Positions 12,811-23,898 of a stretch of DNA of 64,000 bases are shown one piece after another. Made by a program: the position numbers and the translations under genes. The notes beneath the pieces are model-generated. The model was not told where the DNA came from. It was given only the letters and a program-made list of their open reading frames with translations, and ran no database searches. Source of the DNA: Papaver somniferum (lineage: Eukaryota; Streptophyta; Magnoliopsida; Ranunculales; Papaveraceae); the NCBI RefSeq assembly GCF_003573695.1, contig NC_039359.1:189122813-189186812 (forward strand), given 5' to 3'. Position 1 is the stretch's first letter. Each line of letters opens with the position of its first letter.

Positions 12811-12930
12811 AATGTGTATCTTCCATACTGTGTTAGTGTCAAGCTTGAAGTTGAAAAACTCTCTTGTACCTCTTAATTTGCCATCAGACTCTCAATGAAA
12901 ATCTTTAGGTTTTCTTTCAAAAAAAAAAGA

Positions 12931-13769
12931 TCATACTATGGATAGAGGGTAAACCCCTTTCACTCCAAACTTAATCAGCTTCTCGTTCATCCAAAAGAGT
13001 GCAGGAAAGTTTTCCCTATATGGCTGATATTTTTCTGTTGGTAGTAAATATAGGAAAAATGTCAAACCGTTTGCCGTAAATAAGAAAAATGAAGAGAAAA
13101 AGGAAACCATTCCCCGTTTAAATTGTATTCTCTTCAAACGGATTTTCATTGCCCGTTTGTATATTTATGAGCTTTATATGGAAAACAGTCTGGTCTATAT
13201 ACGGTTTTTCATTGACTGTATTGTATGGATTTTTGTTTTTATAAAATAACAAACGGGGAACAATATCCTGTATGATTTGGTTCTTTTAATTAAACAGTTA
13301 ATGCAGTCCCGTGTAGTCTCTCCTCACTGTATCCCACGGATGATTTTTCACTCGTTCAGAGCGAGACTCGTTCATTTTGAAAGGCATAAACTCATTTAAA
13401 GTCTACCTCATAACCCTTGCTCTTAGCCACTCTAACTAATGTTTTGACTTGCATAACAAAAATTGAAAGTCTTACTCATATGTTCTTCATGCTTAAAATT
13501 GTCGATCCAAAATTCATAAAGTAGGGAGTATTTTTGAAAGATCATATTGGATTTGTGCAAAAAACTATAATTAGTTCCTTTCTTGTGATTTGCTCATTGT
13601 GATTTTCCCGCTATACATCAACTCTTATATGATCCCAAATCAGGTGGTACTGAAAATTTGAGGCAACCACATTCTAAGACTCTAAAGTTGAATACCGTGA
13701 GACTCTAAAGGTGAATACCGAACCTTGAATTCAAAGGCACTCCTTTAGTCCTTTTCTTCTTTTGCTCCA
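12931..13769. other. Non-coding, with short inverted AAACGG/CCCGTTT words
   Basis: CCGTTTGCCGT, CAAACGGAT, GCCCGTTTGT, TATACGG and AACGGGGAA are spread across 13050-13260 in both orientations, suggesting the subterminal region of another TIR element. No ends were found. Confidence 0.4.
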
Positions 13770-13778
13770 GTTAATTTA
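13770..13778. repeat. Target site duplication GTTAATTTA (left)
   Basis: An exact 9-bp copy occurs at 15591-15599, directly outside the opposite inverted repeat. Nine bases is the diagnostic length for Mutator-like elements. Confidence 0.88.
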
Positions 13779-14059
13779 CCTCGATAATTTGGGGCCTAGT
13801 GTGATAACTTGGGCCTATAAGTTACTTCATCTATCCAATAGGAAATGATAAAGGAGGTCTAAATTTGCTGAAACTACCAATTTACCTTTTAAAAAAATAT
13901 TAATACTACCAATTTACCCTCATTAACTCTTAATAATAAAACCTAAAACTAAAATCAGTTTTAATTCAACTTAAAAACCGATTCTTCTTCTCTTCTTCTC
14001 CCTTTTTTTTTGAAACCAAAACATCGTCGATCATCGACGATCCAAAAACGATTAATCAG

Positions 14060-14210
14060 TGTTTTTTTCTTCTATATAATGACGAAACGAGTGAAGCATG
14101 CTACTAACCGGAACTATCCTAGTGCGAGTAATCCCAGAATTATTGAAGCGATTGGAAACAAAGCGAAGAAGAAAACGTTTGAGGAAGACGAACCATCTTT
14201 GATCGCATAA
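14060..14210 (+). CDS. Small basic ORF inside the MULE-like element, unrecognised
   Basis: A 66-codon frame opens at 14010. A more plausible start is the internal Met near 14079 (MTKRVKHATNRNYPSASNPR), followed by a lysine-rich segment and an acidic end. It resembles the first exon of a longer protein more than a complete product. No function can be given and it may not be translated. Confidence 0.25.
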
Positions 14211-14379
14211 GAGGAGGAAATGGGTCGAATCGGGTATTTTTCTATCAACCCAACACTCTAAATTAGGTTTTAGTAACATGCAATCGCTCAAAAATCAAAA
14301 TTTTTGAAATCAAAAGTTTTCGGGTTTCCCAGAATCAGTTGATGTTAATGTACTTGTGAACCGACCGTTTTTAGAAACG

Positions 14380-15400
14380 GTTGATGTTCATGTCCACATA
14401 CCCCAATTGTCCTGCATGTGTTTTCTGGTTCGAGAAATTTGAACCAAAATCGGACAATGTTAATATCCACATAGCCCGATTAAGTTACTGTAGGGATAAT
14501 CGTTTTTCTGTAACTTTTTTTTGTTAGAATTTGATTACATATGTGTCCACGTAAACCGATTGTGTAGCCTTTGAATTCTTATCTGCTTAGCCCATAATTG
14601 GATTACACGAGCACTTATAAAAACCGTTTGTTGATGTGTAACAGATTTTACATGTGTATCATGTAAACCGAATCTTGTAAGAAAAAATGCCCAATTTTTT
14701 CTGTTACTTTTTCTTGTTGGAATCGGATTACATGAGCACTTATATAATCTGATTGTGAGGTGTTATGTTAGGATCGTATTTTAAATGTGTATCGAGTAAA
14801 CCGATTGTATACCTTGAATTCAAATTTATGATTCAATTCCATTGTTGTTTGACGCTTATCTCCGTATTCTACAGGCCAAACAATGCCAAATTTATGCATT
14901 AGGGAAAAAGTGAGTAATCCGGTAATATTTATACTTATGTCATCGTTAAAAGTTGGCATACTAACATTTACAAATTCATTGAATTTAAGTTGGAATGTTT
15001 TAATTTGCTATGAAGAATTCGTAATGGGGAAACTAAGTTCATTTCACCACAAAGAATATACGACGTTGTACCGACGTGCTCGGAGGTTCATTGACGAACA
15101 TTTGATGTGTCAAATTCTAGAATTCCTGTACTGAATCCTATATATATGTAATTCGATAATCATACTAAACTATGTAATGAATATTTTGTTTCTGAAAGTG
15201 AGGTATAATCTGATTATGCGGACATCCCTAAATACCGATTCTGATAATCGGTTTATGTGAGTATTGAAAAAACCCAATTCTGGGTTTACATTGTTTTTTT
15301 CGAAAACTCAACCAAGAATCGGTTTACAACTGCACTAACATCAACCGATTTTGGTTCGAGTTTTTGGAAAAAAAATTAATTTTTTTTTCAAGTTTTGATG
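14380..15400. repeat. Dispersed TAAACCGATT / AATCGGTTTA words inside the MULE-like element
   Basis: Variants occur near 14460, 14560, 14625, 14665, 14730, 14800, 15235, 15310 and 15345, in direct orientation in the left half and inverted in the right half. This is consistent with long, decayed inverted arms extending inward from the TIRs. Confidence 0.5.
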
Positions 15401-15590
15401 GTGAATTAACGGTAGTTGATATCGGGATTTAACTTTAAACATCATATAATCACCCAAATTAACACTAATTAATCAGGGGTAGTTTTGCCATTTAGTAAAA
15501 TAGTTGGATAAGGGATTATCCATTTTACTTCAAAATGTTCTTTTTTATCTTGTAGTCCAAAATAATCACACTAGGCCCCAAATTAGCCAG

Positions 15591-15599
15591 GTTAATTTA
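15591..15599. repeat. Target site duplication GTTAATTTA (right)
   Basis: Exact match to 13770-13778, immediately outside the right TIR. Confidence 0.88.
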
Positions 15600-15845
15600 A
15601 AGTCTATCAATACTGAAAAATAGAAAGTCAAATTTTCCTATAAATGAGACCAGAGCCAAAATCTTATAGATATAAGAGGGAAATAAAATTAAAATATTAT
15701 GGAACTTAGGCTACGGCCCCACCCATGAATTATCCATAATATTAAGCCCTTAATTAAAGAAAAAACTTTCACACCCTTATCTATATTATCAAGCCTCTAA
15801 TCAAACAAAATTTCATTTTAAAACCAAAATTAATAAAATATAATA
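15600..15845. other. AT-rich non-coding
   Basis: No ORF or element end is recognised. Confidence 0.4.
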
Positions 15846-16115
15846 AAATGATGTCTCCACCACCAACCACCACCGCCCGAAACCACTGTCACCCATCACA
15901 CTAACCACCACCACCTCCGACCACTATCACCGACCAACCACCGCTCGCCACCACCACCCACCCACCAGCAACCATCACCACAACCCACCACGGCCGACCA
16001 CCGCCCCCTCCGTCGACCACCACCACGGCCGACCACTACCACCGCCCACCACTCCAACCATCATCGCGCCGACAACCAACACCGACCACCATCGCCTCCA
16101 CCACCACCAACATAT
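15846..16115. repeat. CCACCA/CCGACCACC low-complexity tract
   Basis: About 270 bases are built from CCACCACC, CGACCACC and similar words, strongly strand-biased for C over G. It is an imperfect minisatellite of 3- and 6-base units. It is out of character with the AT-rich surroundings and marks either a captured proline-rich coding fragment or a slipped repeat. Confidence 0.85.
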
Positions 16116-16129
16116 GGATGTGTACTTAT

Positions 16130-17069
16130 CAGTTATACATTAATATGGAATGTGTAATGAGAAGTTACACATTCATACCGCATGTGTCCCCAGAAGTTAC
16201 ATATTTATATGGCGAAGTTACACATCTATTATGACATGTGTAATTAGAAGTTACACGTGCATATGGCGAAGTCACACATGCATATCGCATCTGTATCTAG
16301 AAATTACACATCCATATGACATGTGTATCCATAAGTTATATAATCAGAAAGAAACATACAAAAAATACATGTATTTCTTTAATGCTCATTTACAATAATT
16401 TCTCTGTTTATCAATTATAGTAATCGTCATTTACCAGTGTAGTCAAAAATGCTCTCCGACCGATTACTCGTCAAGTAATCGCTAATTCCAAACCATTTCC
16501 GATTTTTAGCGATTAATGCGGACAAATTTGCCGATTTGGACCAATTTTCAAACAAAACGAGTTAACGATTAAACTGGAAGTTACACATGCATCCATATAG
16601 TGTAGTTTGGAGTTACACATGCATTTCTCATGTGTACTCAGAAATTACACATCCACATGGCATGTATACCCCAAAAGTTACACATAAAAAAACGTACAAA
16701 GATACATGAATTACTTTACCATGAGATTAGGTTGGGATGAAAAAAAAAGAAAGAAATAGAATTGCAGGAGTATACCATATCCAACTTAAATTAATCAGAA
16801 AAGTAAGACTAAGAAGATAAATGTCTAATTAGAAGTCAACTATATTTAAATCACTAATCAAAAAAGTTAACCACTTACCCTAATAACACCGTTACTACCA
16901 AAATTCACTGATACACATACAAAATACATATGTAATATGCTGGTAAGCATACAAAATGCATATGTAATCAGCACTTACACACGCCTATAATATCTGTAAC
17001 TAGAAGTTATGCATTCATCTGTAACGTGTGTTTCTGGAATTGCCAACAAGCATATATATAGATTGTTAT
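16130..17069. repeat. GTTACACAT / ATGTGTAAC interspersed repeat, left part
   Basis: Units of ~35-50 bases of the form AGAAGTTACACATCCATATG and GCATGTGTAACTAGAAG recur at 16130-16340, 16570-16690 and 16910-17040. Each unit contains GTTACACAT and its complement, so the strand can fold into many small hairpins. The same repeat resumes at 18735-18870 beyond the MULE-like element, so the transposon split it. Confidence 0.75.
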
Positions 17070-17078
17070 ATTCAATGA

Positions 17079-18349
17079 GGATATTTTGACTTTGGGTCAC
17101 AAAAAAGTGATCATATTTGCGTTTAGGTCACCAAAATTTTTTAAATAGAGTTTGGGACACAAGACCGTCGTTGACCGTCTTGACAGCTAGGAATTATTTT
17201 CGTTTTTGATTTATTTTTTTCATTTAACACCTTCAGTTGCATACCATCTCTTTCGGTTAAATAAGGAAATACATGTTACAGCGGAATTAAATTTCACTTG
17301 AAAGAAAATTCATGAACTAAAAGAATTCTGATGATGATACCTAAATCCAATGGAAACTACTAGGCGTGAAGTAATTTCAAGCAAAACCCCAATTTTAATC
17401 ATCCTTAACATGCCAATACCGAATCAGATTGGATACTCATACTATATTATGTTTACACATAACTTCAAGAAAAAGAAAAAATCAGGCCCAACATTTTCAT
17501 TATCACCATTCACTACAAACAAGATAATGTTCCGATTGTATCACAACTGACAATTGAATTAGAATTTTCGATCTTACAATAAAATGACTTTAGAGAGATG
17601 AGTTAGATGTAAAAATTAGTAGGAAAACGCATAGAGACTTTAAAAGATGTACATGTTTATTTTTTTTACCATGGGTTTGGATCATAGTAGAATCATTAAG
17701 GCAATTTAAGAAAACCGAAACATGATCATCTTTAATAACGCTGGGTTAGGGTTTGGATGATATTTTTTCTAGGTCTTCAATTACAAATTGGATTGTCTCT
17801 GTACGAGAGTTTAGAAATTGAAGTTAAAGTTTCTTGTTTCAGGTCAACCATTTCTATATGAGAGGATATAGAAGCTATGATATTCTAATGATGGGGGTGT
17901 TCTGGCTATTGGTAGCGGTGGTGAAGTTCTATTCAGTTTTGATGATTTGGGTGTTTAATATTTCATTGTTGTTGCTCTTGTACTCGTACATCAAGGTTAG
18001 GAAAGATATAAAACCACCCATGAGAAGGGGTTTATGATTTTTACTTCAATTGATGAAGGTTTTTAGAATATCGATATAAATGATTTTTTTGGAGGTGTGG
18101 AAGGAGACGTTAATGGTTTACAAAAGAGATTAGGGTTTTAAGATAAGATCTTACGTCCGTTAAGATTAAACAAGTGGCAAAGTTAGTAAATAAATCAAAA
18201 CCTGAATTTTGGTCATTTTATTTTTTAACTAACTTTCCTAACTGTCAATGCAGTCAACAATGGTCTTGTGACCAAACTCTAATTAAAAATTTTTGGTGAC
18301 CTAAACACAACTCTGGTCACTTTTCCGTACCCAAAGTCAAAATACCCCC
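17079..18349. mobile_element. MULE-like DNA transposon with ~110-bp TIRs
   Basis: The left arm starts GGATATTTTGACTTTGGGTC. The right arm, as complement from 18349, starts GGGGGTATTTTGACTTTGGG, and both continue through TTAGGTCACCAAAA, AGAGTTTGG and TTGACAG words for ~110 bases. Flanks are ATTCAATGA (17070-17078) and ATTCAATAA (18350-18358), a 9-bp duplication with one change. The interior (about 1 kb) holds only short ORFs, for example 17834-18037 with a hydrophobic stretch, none recognised as transposase. Confidence 0.87.
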
Positions 18350-18358
18350 ATTCAATAA

Positions 18359-19070
18359 AGATATACATGAGAAAAGGTAGCAGTTGCTGAACTTACTTGC
18401 TGATTTGAACGTAGATTGCCAGAAGGATAGGTCCCATGAACACACTAAGAAGCCTATGCATACACTCATCTCCACAACCAACCTGGCTATCTTGAGGTGA
18501 CGTGAAGTGACACACCATTATATGTCGGAATTAATAGATTCCAATATTAGGTATAACAGCTTAAAGGCTGAAACTCAACAACTTGTTAGAAGTTCACCCA
18601 ACACTCTCGAGGTCTCTAAATAGAGTGTAATACTACTATTTACAATGGGATGACAAAAATAAAAATTTGAAGTATGCATGATATCCCATTTCATAAGAGC
18701 TTTAATAAAAAAACGTAGACTTTATATTATGTCCAATTAACATGTGTATCTATAAATTACACATCTAATTAGCATGTGTAACTAGTAGCTACACATCCGT
18801 TTAGCTTGTGTACCTAGAAGTTACACATATAATTAGCATGTGTAACTAGTATCTACACGTCCATTTAGCTTGCCAGGTTGCAACACTCTGCAGTTCATAT
18901 GTAAAAAACAGATCCATAAGATAATCCAATCACTAATAACAGACTGATTATATTAACTCTGTATTAAGTCATATTATCTCAAATTAAAATTTACAATAAA
19001 TTTTAATAACTTCTCAATTTACATGAGACTCTAATTAGGGTCTCAAGTAAGCATGTGAAATGATTGTCTT
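18359..19070. repeat. Right part of the split GTTACACAT repeat and AT-rich flank
   Basis: Repeat units resume at 18735-18870 (ACATGTGTATCTATAAATTACACATC and similar). No gene is visible. Confidence 0.6.
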
Positions 19071-19570
19071 GAAATCATATAGAAGAATGTACATTATGGT
19101 CGGGGTTCTAGAATCGTGTATACTGATTGTTTTCGGAAAATATGACTTTTGAAGTAGTAAGCAATATTGTGTTCATTTAAACACTTCATACTTGAATTAT
19201 AATGCACATATACAAGATTTTTTAGTGATAAATGATATATTAGAGGTGTTTATGAGAGTCATAGCAATGCTAATCAAGTTTATAAAAATTATCTTTGAGC
19301 ATCTGCTAATATTCACTGGACGGTTTGTGAAATGGTACATGAACCGTTAGCCAGTTCGCGAATTTAGGGCGCTACAGTCCGTGAACCGTTCTGCAATTCT
19401 CGAACTCAGATGTCTACGGTTAGTGAATTAGGTTCGTGAACTTTTGCTATTTCACAAGTTCAGATCACCACAGTTCATGAACTGGGTTCAGGAATTTTCT
19501 CATTCTGAACTTTGAAATTTGCGAACTGGTTCATCAACCCTCCTATATTTAGCACATCAGATATCCATGG
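19071..19570 (+). repeat. GTGAACC / GTTCGCGAACT-rich LTR-like segment
   Basis: GAACCGTTAGCCAGTTCGCG, CCGTGAACCGTTCTG, GTTCGTGAACTT and GCGAACTGGTTC recur over 19315-19530. The same kind of words fill the middle of the copia LTRs at 51090-51260 and 57990-58200. This is probably part of a decayed LTR of that family. Its ends are not visible. Confidence 0.45.
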
Positions 19571-20269
19571 TTTGCGAAGTGGTTTCCAACCTACCTTGAT
19601 TCCAAATTAAATTATCTCTAAAACACTCTCTTTTGATGTTTAAATATTCTCAATATCCACGGGTATAAATATTATTTGGGCAATTTTCAAATAATCCATA
19701 TAACACAAATAGTTTTTGAACAATAAATTGTTTCGAACTAAGATTGCTAAGAACCAATGAACATAAATTGCTTAAATCATATTTTGATTTATAGCGCAAT
19801 AGTTGAGAGAAGCACCCATTTAACTCGACCACATGATTATATACTCTAAGCGCATGTTTCTTTTCAGCAAGTACATGATAGTTGCCTTGGATCCTGCATT
19901 CCACTCTTGCTTAGGAGACGGAGATAGGGACAACGTTTCACACATATTGCTATCCAAGTGTCAAGAACCTCATCAATAGTAATTTTGACTTTCTATATAA
20001 TGATGATATGGTTTTTGTTTCATCGACTATGATTAGTCCGCAATTCCGGACCTATCATTTATTAGTGTCGATAAAAGAAGAGGAGCCTTATTTTTTTTTT
20101 TTTTCTTTTTTTGGCTCACTCTTTATGAGTGTAAGACAATTGTCTTATGGGGATTTTATATACTCAACCAATGATTACCTTGCTACAACATCCATGGTAG
20201 TATCAGGATCCCACCAAATCACTTTAGAGAAGCATATAACTGCAAAAATAAAAAGAAAGTGATTCAGTA
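19571..20269. other. AT-rich non-coding
   Basis: Only short ORFs occur on both strands, with no recognised motif. A T/A homopolymer-rich stretch lies near 20090-20112. Confidence 0.4.
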
Positions 20270-21157
20270 ATGATTAATTGCGAGGATAAATCTTTTAAAC
20301 GACTACCATAGCTTAGTTTCGCATTCAATTATGAACGCATATATTTAAGGATTGAAATAAATGGAACTTAATCTATAGCCGTAAGAACAGTTTCAACCTT
20401 AAAAGGTTTAGAGTGTCATCCTAAATAGCTCAAAATTAACTCCAAAAGATAAAGTCTCAAGTATGCAAGAAATCAAAGAGTATGATATTTTTTTTCCTTT
20501 TATGCAAGCCAAACATGCTTAACTACTCCCCCACACTTAAACTCAACATTGTCCTCAATGTTCAAAACTGAAAATTCTGATTTCTGACGTAACAACAAAT
20601 TAAACTCGAAAACTGTACAAATGGGTAGGGAAATAGGAAAAACATCCTAAATTAAAGTTGTTCGCCTACGTCTTTTATATAAGGTGTCAAAAGGGCACAG
20701 TGTTTCGATAAACGGTCTGACTTTGATGGCCTCCTGACTGACTGACATGCAATCTGAAAAAGTTCTGGAAAATACCAAACTCAAATGTCCAGGCCTATCG
20801 CTCCAAATTAACAGACTCCAAATTCAGATTTTCTTTTTTGAAAAGAAAGGTATGTCTGTCCTGTTTAAAAGTTGGGGTCAACCACTCAAATCGGACTCCG
20901 TATGAAGTCTCGAGAGCTATTTTCGTGACAACTGCGCAGTCAGAATTTTCTGACGAGAATTCGTCAAAACTTTCATTATAGATATAGGACATGTAAAATC
21001 TAATATGGGAATGCAATATCTAACTCCTTTAGAAGCCTAAGTCGTATAGGCCCCCCAGTTGCACGGTGGGAGTACCCCCTCTTCTTTCAACGGTGAACCT
21101 CACCTACTCTTGGAATTGCTCCGTTCCCCTTTTCCTCAACGGAGAGAAAAACAAGGA
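20270..21157 (-). mobile_element. 3' internal part of a Tat/Athila-like gypsy element, left of the Helitron
   Basis: On the minus strand, near 20525-20560, the sequence reads GAGGACAATGTTGAGTTTAA followed by GTGTGGGGGAG. This is the purine-rich stretch typical of the 3' end of Tat/Athila-type elements and has counterparts at 40480, 62860 and 63250. The stretch has no ORF. Its orientation and content suit the 3' side of the element whose LTR is at 41760-43257. The 3' LTR was not found. Confidence 0.55.
20525..20545 (-). other. Polypurine-tract-like sequence
   Basis: The complement reads AAGTGTGGGGGAGTAG. In gypsy elements such a tract primes plus-strand DNA synthesis just upstream of the 3' LTR. 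No clear LTR start is seen just to the left. Confidence 0.45.
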
Positions 21158-21524
21158 TTTCTCTCACAAAAATGCCAAAAAAACCCTTCACAAACATAAT
21201 ATAAACTTATTCCGTTCATGAAAACCGTAAGATCAAACCCTACGAACAAAACTGTTAACAAATAAGATCACTTATTCTATAAAAAATTTATTAATCATGA
21301 TACAGAGAAAATAAAAACAGCTTGCTAGGAATCAACGACTTTATCTTTTACTCGGGAAGACGTTCTATGCGCATATGAGATCTTCCAGACTTCAAACGAC
21401 GAATGATATGCTTCCAATCCATAGAACAATACTGCAATCCAGAAACCAAAAACTTTCGCGGAGCTTGAGACTTTCCATTCTACTGACCAAGCCATTCTAT
21501 CTCCATTTGAGGTCTATCAGACTA

Positions 21525-21843
21525 TAACATGATAACCACCCAACAAACAATGATGTCCTAGGAATTCCCCAAGCTGCTACATCGTCATGCCCTACACACA
21601 ATCATGATTCCATTAAAAGGCCAACAAACAATGGTATCCAAGAAAACCACACAGCTGCTAGAAGATTTATAAGGAAGCAAATTAAATCTCTCAAACATCA
21701 GCTCAAACATGCTTTGAAACCTAGAGTTCGTGCAGAAAAACAAACTCCAAGTAAAACAATGGACCAGAGATGCAGGACACACAGGAAAAAGTTAATAAGA
21801 AGATTACGTGGTAAAAACAAGCAAAAAAAAAGAGAAAAGGTAT
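21525..21843 (+). CDS. Putative first exon(s) upstream of the Helitron Rep-helicase
   Basis: A frame is open from just after a TAA near 21520 to a possible splice donor GTATAC at 21841. It encodes two PTNN repeats (near 21540 and 21618), then a very basic tail (RKQIKSLKHQLKHALKPR, then KKLIRRLRGKNKQKKREK). Plant Helitron proteins often begin with such an Arg/Lys-rich segment, so this may be the N-terminal exon of the downstream gene. No start Met is fixed and the link to the next exon is unproven. Confidence 0.35.
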
Positions 21844-22231
21844 ACACATTGATGATTTAGGTTCATATACAATTTTATGACAGTTAGATTCTTATAGGTT
21901 CATATATGTTTTCTTACTGACATTTGAAGTTTCGTACCAGCATTATTCCAGGAGGACATATCTCAAAGAGAACTAGGAAACAAGCAAAAACATTCGCAGC
22001 CAATTACATGAATGGTAACACATCTCAGCTAACTAACATTATGTGTCTTTGTTGTTAAAAAGGAATGAAGTTTACATATTAATCATACATATTTCATGAA
22101 TTCATGTTGTTGTTCCTGTGTAATTCATTGATTTGAATTGGTATTGTTTTCATCATTATGTGGAAAATAAGGCGACAATAATGAAGAAAAGAATGGGGAT
22201 TATGAATCAGAGGAAGAGTTCCCATATACAC

Positions 22232-22327
22232 GTAAGTGTATTATATTGAATCTAAGAAACACCTTCATGTTTAATACAGTCTTAACATCTGAGTCTTACC
22301 ATCCTGACGGAATTTAATGTTAACCAG
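22232..22327 (+). other. Probable intron 1 of the Rep-helicase gene (96 nt)
   Basis: Donor CGTAAGTG and acceptor TTAACCAG. Removing it joins the acidic exon to the Cys-rich domain in one open frame through a split codon. This is an inference from splice signals and frame. Confidence 0.6.
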
Positions 22328-23797
22328 TGATGGAGTTGGCAAGGCATAATATTGGAGGGCCAACTGCAACATGCCCTCACTGTCAAGCAATGATGTGGGA
22401 TGATGAGAGGGTAAACAAGAGCCAGAAAAATAAACCACCATAATTTGCCATTTGTTGTGGGAAAGAAGCTGTCAATTACCATTGCTCAGGGAGGCACCAG
22501 AATTTCTAAAAAATCTATTGCAATATATAGATGGGGGGCTAGAAGCATCAAATTACAGACTCGACATCAGGGCATATAATTCAATGTTTGCATTTACCTC
22601 GCAGGGAGCCAAAGTGTCAAAAGAACGGAACAATGGTTCAGCGCCGTAGGTATTTACAATGTATGGGCTTAATCGTCATTTGATGGGGTCTTTATTGCCA
22701 CTTGATGGCAGGCAACCTGCATTTTTGCAACTATACGTTATAAACACTGAAAATGAAGTCAAAAATAGGATGAATGCTATTTCTAGGATGAAAAAGGTGG
22801 AAAACAAGATGGAAATTCAGCAGCTGAATCATCAATGAGGGCCATAGATGAATATGGGAAGAAAAGCACCAGTAAATTGAATGAAATCACTGTTGCTGGA
22901 TTAGCTAAAATGCTAGACACACACAACTGGCTATGCCAGAAATTCAGGATGTGGAGGGACAGGTACAAACAAAATGAATTGAGCAAGGTTGAACTACGTC
23001 TTATTGGTACACGAAAATGGATGCAAGGAAATATGATCTTCCAACCACATCTGAAATTGCAGGAATTGTAGTTGATGATCTGAAGTCAGATGGAAAGAGG
23101 GATATAATTATTCAGAAACAAGATGGTTTACTGAAAGATATATTCGAGTTGCATCCAAGTTACATGGCATTGCAGTATCTGCTGTTGTTTCCTTATGGTG
23201 AAGATGGTTTTCATATTGATATTCCATATAATAAGAAAACTAACATTATACGCGACGATGAAATAGGTGATGAAAAGAAGAGAAAAAACATAAATATGAG
23301 GGAATACTATGCATTCAGATTACAGTAAAGAGCAGGTGAAGGTCAGACTCTTCTCCGGGGAGGGCGACTATTCCAACAGTATGTAGTTGATGCTTATGCT
23401 ACAATTGAGCAAAGCAGATTTCATTGGGTTAAAAGCCATCAGAAGGAAATACGTTGTGATTTATATAACGACATAAAAGAAGCGGTAAGAGCTGGAGACA
23501 CCAAACCAGATAGCACATGTCGAGTAATCTTACCATCAACTTTTACAGGCGGACCAAGATATATGATTCAGCATTACCAAGATGCCATAGCCATATGCAG
23601 AGAGTTGGGTCCCCCTGACTTATTTATTACATTCACATGTAATCCAAATTGGACAGAAATTGCAGAAGCTATCAAAATGTTCCCTGGACAAAAACCAAGT
23701 GATAGACTAGACATAATCAGTCGCGTATTTCACATAAAACTCAAATAGTTAATGTCGGATTTGGTTGGAAGCAGGCATTTCAGAGAAGTGGAAGGAG

Positions 23798-23898
23798 GTA
23801 TATTTCAAAACCATACATTTGAAAACCAAAGAAAAATAAATACATGATATTATCTACATATATTTGCTTCCTTCTAAATATTTTGTTTGAAATTGCAG
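23798..23898 (+). other. Intron 2 of the Rep-helicase gene (101 nt)
   Basis: Donor GAG|GTATAT and acceptor TTGCAG|CTC. Splicing joins FREVEG to ALYTVKFQKRGLPHAH just ahead of the HUH motif and moves the reading frame exactly as needed. Confidence 0.82.

Larger units (their letters stand above)
7430..12930 (+). mobile_element. LINE (non-LTR retrotransposon), near full length, inactivated
   Basis: The order is ORF1 with a DUF4283-like domain and a degenerate zinc knuckle, then ORF2 with endonuclease, reverse transcriptase, a zf-RVT-like region and RNase H. A 3' tail with an AATGAAAA signal-like word ends in an A-run at 12920-12929. This is the standard plant L1-clade layout. The 5' end is placed near 7430 from a GGGCTATGGGGGTTGAGAG leader just upstream of ORF1, and is approximate. 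I could not identify a convincing target duplication. Both ORFs carry stops and frameshifts. Confidence 0.9.
13779..15590. mobile_element. MULE-like non-autonomous DNA transposon (about 1.8 kb)
   Basis: The left end contains TAATTTGGGGCCTAGTGTGA (from 13784). The right end, read as its complement from 15590, contains the same 20 bases. The arms continue imperfectly beyond this, with one indel near the tip. Flanks are the perfect 9-bp duplication GTTAATTTA. The interior is AT-rich, with dispersed TAAACCGATT words and two short ORFs (14010-14210 and 14883-15134) of no recognised family. No MULE transposase DDE or zinc motif is seen, so movement would depend on an element elsewhere. Confidence 0.88.

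Noticed and set aside
16150..16398. 82-codon ORF with repeated CxxxSYT words
   Set aside because: A direct translation of the GTTACACAT repeat.
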